Shown here one piece after another: positions 5,305 to 7,131 of a stretch of DNA of 7,131 bases. The stretch is from NCBI GenBank assembly GCA_020631675.1, contig JAHDGT010000106.1:4309-11439 (forward strand), in the 5' to 3' direction. The stretch is from Bacteroidota bacterium. Lineage in GTDB: Bacteria; Bacteroidota; Bacteroidia; Chitinophagales; UBA2359. The notes below the pieces were generated by a model, which worked only from the letters and a program-made list of their open reading frames with translations, ran no database searches and was not told the DNA's origin. Position 1 is the first letter of the stretch. Each line of letters begins with the position of its first letter. Made by a program: the position numbers and the translations under genes.

Positions 5305-6381
5305 CTAATTCTTCAGCTTAAATACAACTGTTCTCGGACGAAGGCTCTGTTGTCCCTCTGCGAGTGTTTCTTCTAGCAGCATATTTTTAGCGATAGGCAA
5401 CTCGAATACTTCTCGCATATCGCGAATCGCGCCCGCAGGGACTTTAGCTTTTTCAAAAGTCTGCAATAATTGTTCCCGCTCACTGAACTTGTCAAATAAT
5501 GGCTTTAATAAAGCATTGAGTGCCGCCCTGTTTTTCACTCTATCCGCATTTTTTTTGAAGCGCTCATCCGTAAGCAATTCATCAACCCCCAATATCGAAC
5601 ACAGTTTAGCGAACTGCTTGTCATTACCCACCGCCAACACCAAAGGTTTTTCATCCGCTGTATAAAACACCTCCCCATAAGGAGCGATGTTAGGATGGCG
5701 AGTACCCATAGGTTGGGGAATATGTCCGGCCATCAACCAGTTCGTCGATTGATTCGCCAATGAAGCGATCGCACTTTCCATTAAAGAGGCACTCACCTCT
5801 GCTCCTTTTCCTGTACGCTCTCTTTGCCAAAGCGCGCTCACAATACCCGTTTTCAACTGATGGGCGGTTACCAAATCGATCAAAGCCACTGGCATTTTAA
5901 CAAAAGCACCCGGGCGTTCTCCGGTCATATACAAAAACCCACTTTCCGCCTGCAATACCACATCAAAGGCCACCCGTTCGCTATCCTCCTCAAAAGCGAT
6001 GATCTTGGCATAGATCAAACGATCATTCAAGGCACGTAAAGTCGCTGCGTCCATGCCCAGCTTCACATCATCACCCGATTTGAAGTTTGCGATCACCACA
6101 TCTGCTTCTTGTACCAATTTGTACACTTCTTCTCGGTCATTCGCTTGACTAAGATCCAAGAATAAACTACGTTTGTTCCAGTTCACACTGCTGTAGTAGG
6201 CAGATTGGATCGTATCCGGGTCTTCAGTAGGCAAACGCCATTGCCGCGTAACATCACCGCCTGTTTTAGCGTTCTCTATTTTCACTACCTCCGCGCCCAT
6301 TTCGGCGAAGAACATACCCACACTTGGCCCGGCCAGTACACTGGCCAACTCTACTACCTTCAATTCTTTGAATAGCTGCAT
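5305..6381 (-). CDS. CaiB/BaiF family CoA-transferase (class III)
   Basis: This is a 358-residue cytosolic enzyme of the family III CoA-transferases, which move CoA between carboxylic acids through mixed anhydride intermediates; the family also includes alpha-methylacyl-CoA racemases. The N-terminal signature LKVVELASVLAGPSVGMFFA begins at residue 7. Other hallmarks are GAEVVKIEN (29-37), VNWNKRSLFLDL (66-77), FDVVLQAESG (139-148) and Asp169 in MPVALIDL, which aligns by position and context with the catalytic Asp169 of formyl-CoA transferase. The C-terminal KVPAGAIRDMREVFELP is also typical. I chose the ATG at 6381 because the conserved domain starts almost at once; the frame extends to an ATG at 6444, but that adds 21 atypical residues and runs into the divergent gene. 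The protein stops earlier than the roughly 400-residue enzymes, which I recall as normal for the Bacteroidota subgroup. The physiological acyl donor and acceptor are unknown. Confidence 0.95.
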   Translation of the reverse strand: MQLFKELKVVELASVLAGPSVGMFFAEMGAEVVKIENAKTGGDVTRQWRLPTEDPDTIQSAYYSSVNWNKRSLFLDLSQANDREEVYKLVQEADVVIANFKSGDDVKLGMDAATLRALNDRLIYAKIIAFEEDSERVAFDVVLQAESGFLYMTGERPGAFVKMPVALIDLVTAHQLKTGIVSALWQRERTGKGAEVSASLMESAIASLANQSTNWLMAGHIPQPMGTRHPNIAPYGEVFYTADEKPLVLAVGNDKQFAKLCSILGVDELLTDERFKKNADRVKNRAALNALLKPLFDKFSEREQLLQTFEKAKVPAGAIRDMREVFELPIAKNMLLEETLAEGQQSLRPRTVVFKLKN

Positions 6382-6394
6382 GTCGTAAATATAA

Positions 6395-7006
6395 ATGAAA
6401 CGCAAACATTTCTTAGGCATTCTATTAGCTGCCGGACTCAGCATGACCTTCGGTTACTGCCATTGGAACAAACCCAAGGAGATCATTTCGGTCGAACCCG
6501 CATACAGCCCTTTACCCTCCAATCAACTCCTAGGGGTGTTCGATGAGCGTTTATGCACCTACCAAAGTGAAGCACCCAATGCCCGCTATGCTATTTTGGT
6601 GGATTACGACCGCCCCATTCAGCAAGAACGCCTCTGGGTGTTGGATCTCAACACCAATGAAGTCATACTCACCAGTAAGACCTCTCACGCCGCCAATTCT
6701 GATGATGGCAATGGCTATGCCACCACTTTTTCCAATGTACCTAGTAGCAACATTTCCAGTCTCGGCATGTTCAAAACCGGCGACACCTATCACGGTCAAT
6801 GGGGCTATAGCCTCCGCCTCCATGGCTTAGAACCCGGCATTAACGACAAAGCCTTAGAACGCTACATCGTCATTCATTCCTATGAAGTTTGTCCCATTTA
6901 TTCCTTAGGCTGCATCGTCACCTCCCCAGAAACCAACCGCCAACTCATCGAACTCACCAAAGGAGGAAGTCTTTTGTACATCCATTGGTCAGCGCGCGAT
7001 TTTTAA
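6395..7006 (+). CDS. Secreted murein L,D-transpeptidase-like protein (PF13645 type)
   Basis: This is a 203-residue protein. MKRKHFLGILLAAGLSMTFG is a Sec-type signal peptide with a basic start and hydrophobic core. The residues before Cys22 do not fit a lipobox, so the mature protein is probably periplasmic rather than a lipoprotein. The rest matches the murein L,D-transpeptidase catalytic domain family: YAILVDYDRP strand, SSLGMFKTGDTYHGQWGYSL (121-140), LHGLEPGIND (142-151), RYIVIHSYE with His161, and SLGCIVTS with Cys173 as the presumed nucleophile. Such enzymes form or rework 3-3 crosslinks or attach proteins to peptidoglycan. The spacing from His161 to Cys173 is only 12 residues, shorter than usual in YkuD-type domains. 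The gene is divergent from the CoA-transferase with 13 bp between start codons. An in-frame stop TAA ends it at 7006. Confidence 0.88.
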   Translation: MKRKHFLGILLAAGLSMTFGYCHWNKPKEIISVEPAYSPLPSNQLLGVFDERLCTYQSEAPNARYAILVDYDRPIQQERLWVLDLNTNEVILTSKTSHAANSDDGNGYATTFSNVPSSNISSLGMFKTGDTYHGQWGYSLRLHGLEPGINDKALERYIVIHSYEVCPIYSLGCIVTSPETNRQLIELTKGGSLLYIHWSARDF

Positions 7007-7022
7007 TTTTTTAGCTTAATTT

Positions 7023-7130
7023 GGGCGCATGCCCGCCTGCGGCAGGTCACCGGGCTATCCATTCCAATTCCCCGCTTGTCTGCTGCTTCGCTGGCAGGCG
7101 TAAAAATGGCTACCTCTGGGCCGCCTTTTT
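7023..7130. repeat. GC-rich nested inverted repeat downstream of the transpeptidase gene
   Basis: The stretch is much richer in GC than its surroundings and full of complementary arms. GCCCG (7031-7035) pairs with CGGGC (7051-7055) around CCTGC/GCAGG (7036-7040 and 7042-7046). CGCCTGC (7034-7040) also pairs exactly with GCAGGCG (7094-7100), and CTGC (7080-7083) pairs with GCAG (7094-7097). It contains GGGCTATCC and ATGGCTACC, which I recall as recurring parts of multi-copy intergenic repeats in Bacteroidota genomes. Only one copy is visible here and the right boundary may lie beyond the window. Confidence 0.6.
7102..7130. terminator. Possible bidirectional intrinsic terminator
   Basis: AAAAA then GGC (7102-7110) mirrors GCC then TTTTT (7123-7130), with one extra base, so either strand would read a short GC stem flanked by A- and T-tracts. 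The 3-bp GC core is short and it lies about 100 nt after the transpeptidase stop, so termination activity is uncertain. It may simply be the edge of the surrounding repeat element. Confidence 0.35.
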
Positions 7131-7131
7131 A

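Noticed and set aside
5221..5320. Short frame just past the CoA-transferase stop reading LGIAYFAEVFQRAEDFALL, considered as a frameshifted C-terminal tail
   Set aside because: It does not resemble the usual family C-terminus, has no start codon, is preceded at once by a TAA in that frame, and the 358-residue protein already ends like its Bacteroidota relatives.
6382..6444. Longer CoA-transferase start at 6444
   Set aside because: The extra 21 residues are atypical, precede the conserved N-terminus, and would overlap the signal peptide coding region of the divergent gene.
6543..6830. Additional frames on both strands within the transpeptidase gene
   Set aside because: Only the 6395-7006 frame has a signal peptide and L,D-transpeptidase motifs; the others are shadows of it.
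7023..7100. Integron attC site or CRISPR repeat
   Set aside because: No integron core-site sequence, no regularly spaced direct repeats and no integrase or cas gene are visible.

Overview
The window looks like a chromosomal stretch from a Bacteroidota bacterium, probably Cytophagales or a relative. This rests on recalled family resemblance: the short CaiB-type CoA-transferase subfamily, an ATP-grasp protein with an N-terminal membrane segment, a PF13645-type L,D-transpeptidase, weak or absent Shine-Dalgarno signals, and moderate-to-low GC by eye. No rRNA, tRNA, CRISPR array or insertion sequence was seen. Residue numbers were counted by hand from the translations.

Layout: seven of the eight genes are on the minus strand; the rightmost is on the plus strand. 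In minus-strand transcription order they are: a CaiB/BaiF CoA-transferase (5305-6381), an OmpR/PhoB-family response regulator with no kinase next to it (4476-5156), a 326-bp non-coding gap rich in small palindromes, and a compact four-gene cluster. The cluster holds a 160-residue coiled-coil protein (3667-4149), a coiled-coil protein with a roadblock/longin-like C-terminal half (2623-3546), a strikingly Rab-like small GTPase (2114-2608) and a PAS-like protein with a degraded histidine-kinase ATPase domain (1066-2130). After another 109-bp gap comes an ATP-grasp ligase-like gene whose C-terminus runs off the left edge (1-956). On the plus strand, a secreted L,D-transpeptidase-like gene (6395-7006) is divergent from the CoA-transferase with only 13 bp between start codons. 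It is followed by a GC-rich nested inverted repeat reaching the right edge.

How the genes may work together: the four-gene cluster is the most interesting part. Its last three genes abut or overlap, so they are probably co-translated. A Ras-superfamily GTPase beside a roadblock-type protein parallels MglA/MglB, where the roadblock protein controls the GTPase. A coiled-coil scaffold precedes the pair, and a signalling protein that seems to have lost kinase chemistry follows it. I infer a GTPase-controlled assembly or polarity module that reads an input through the PAS-like protein. Its actual function is unknown to me. The response regulator, CoA-transferase, ATP-grasp protein and transpeptidase look like separate housekeeping or cell-envelope functions.
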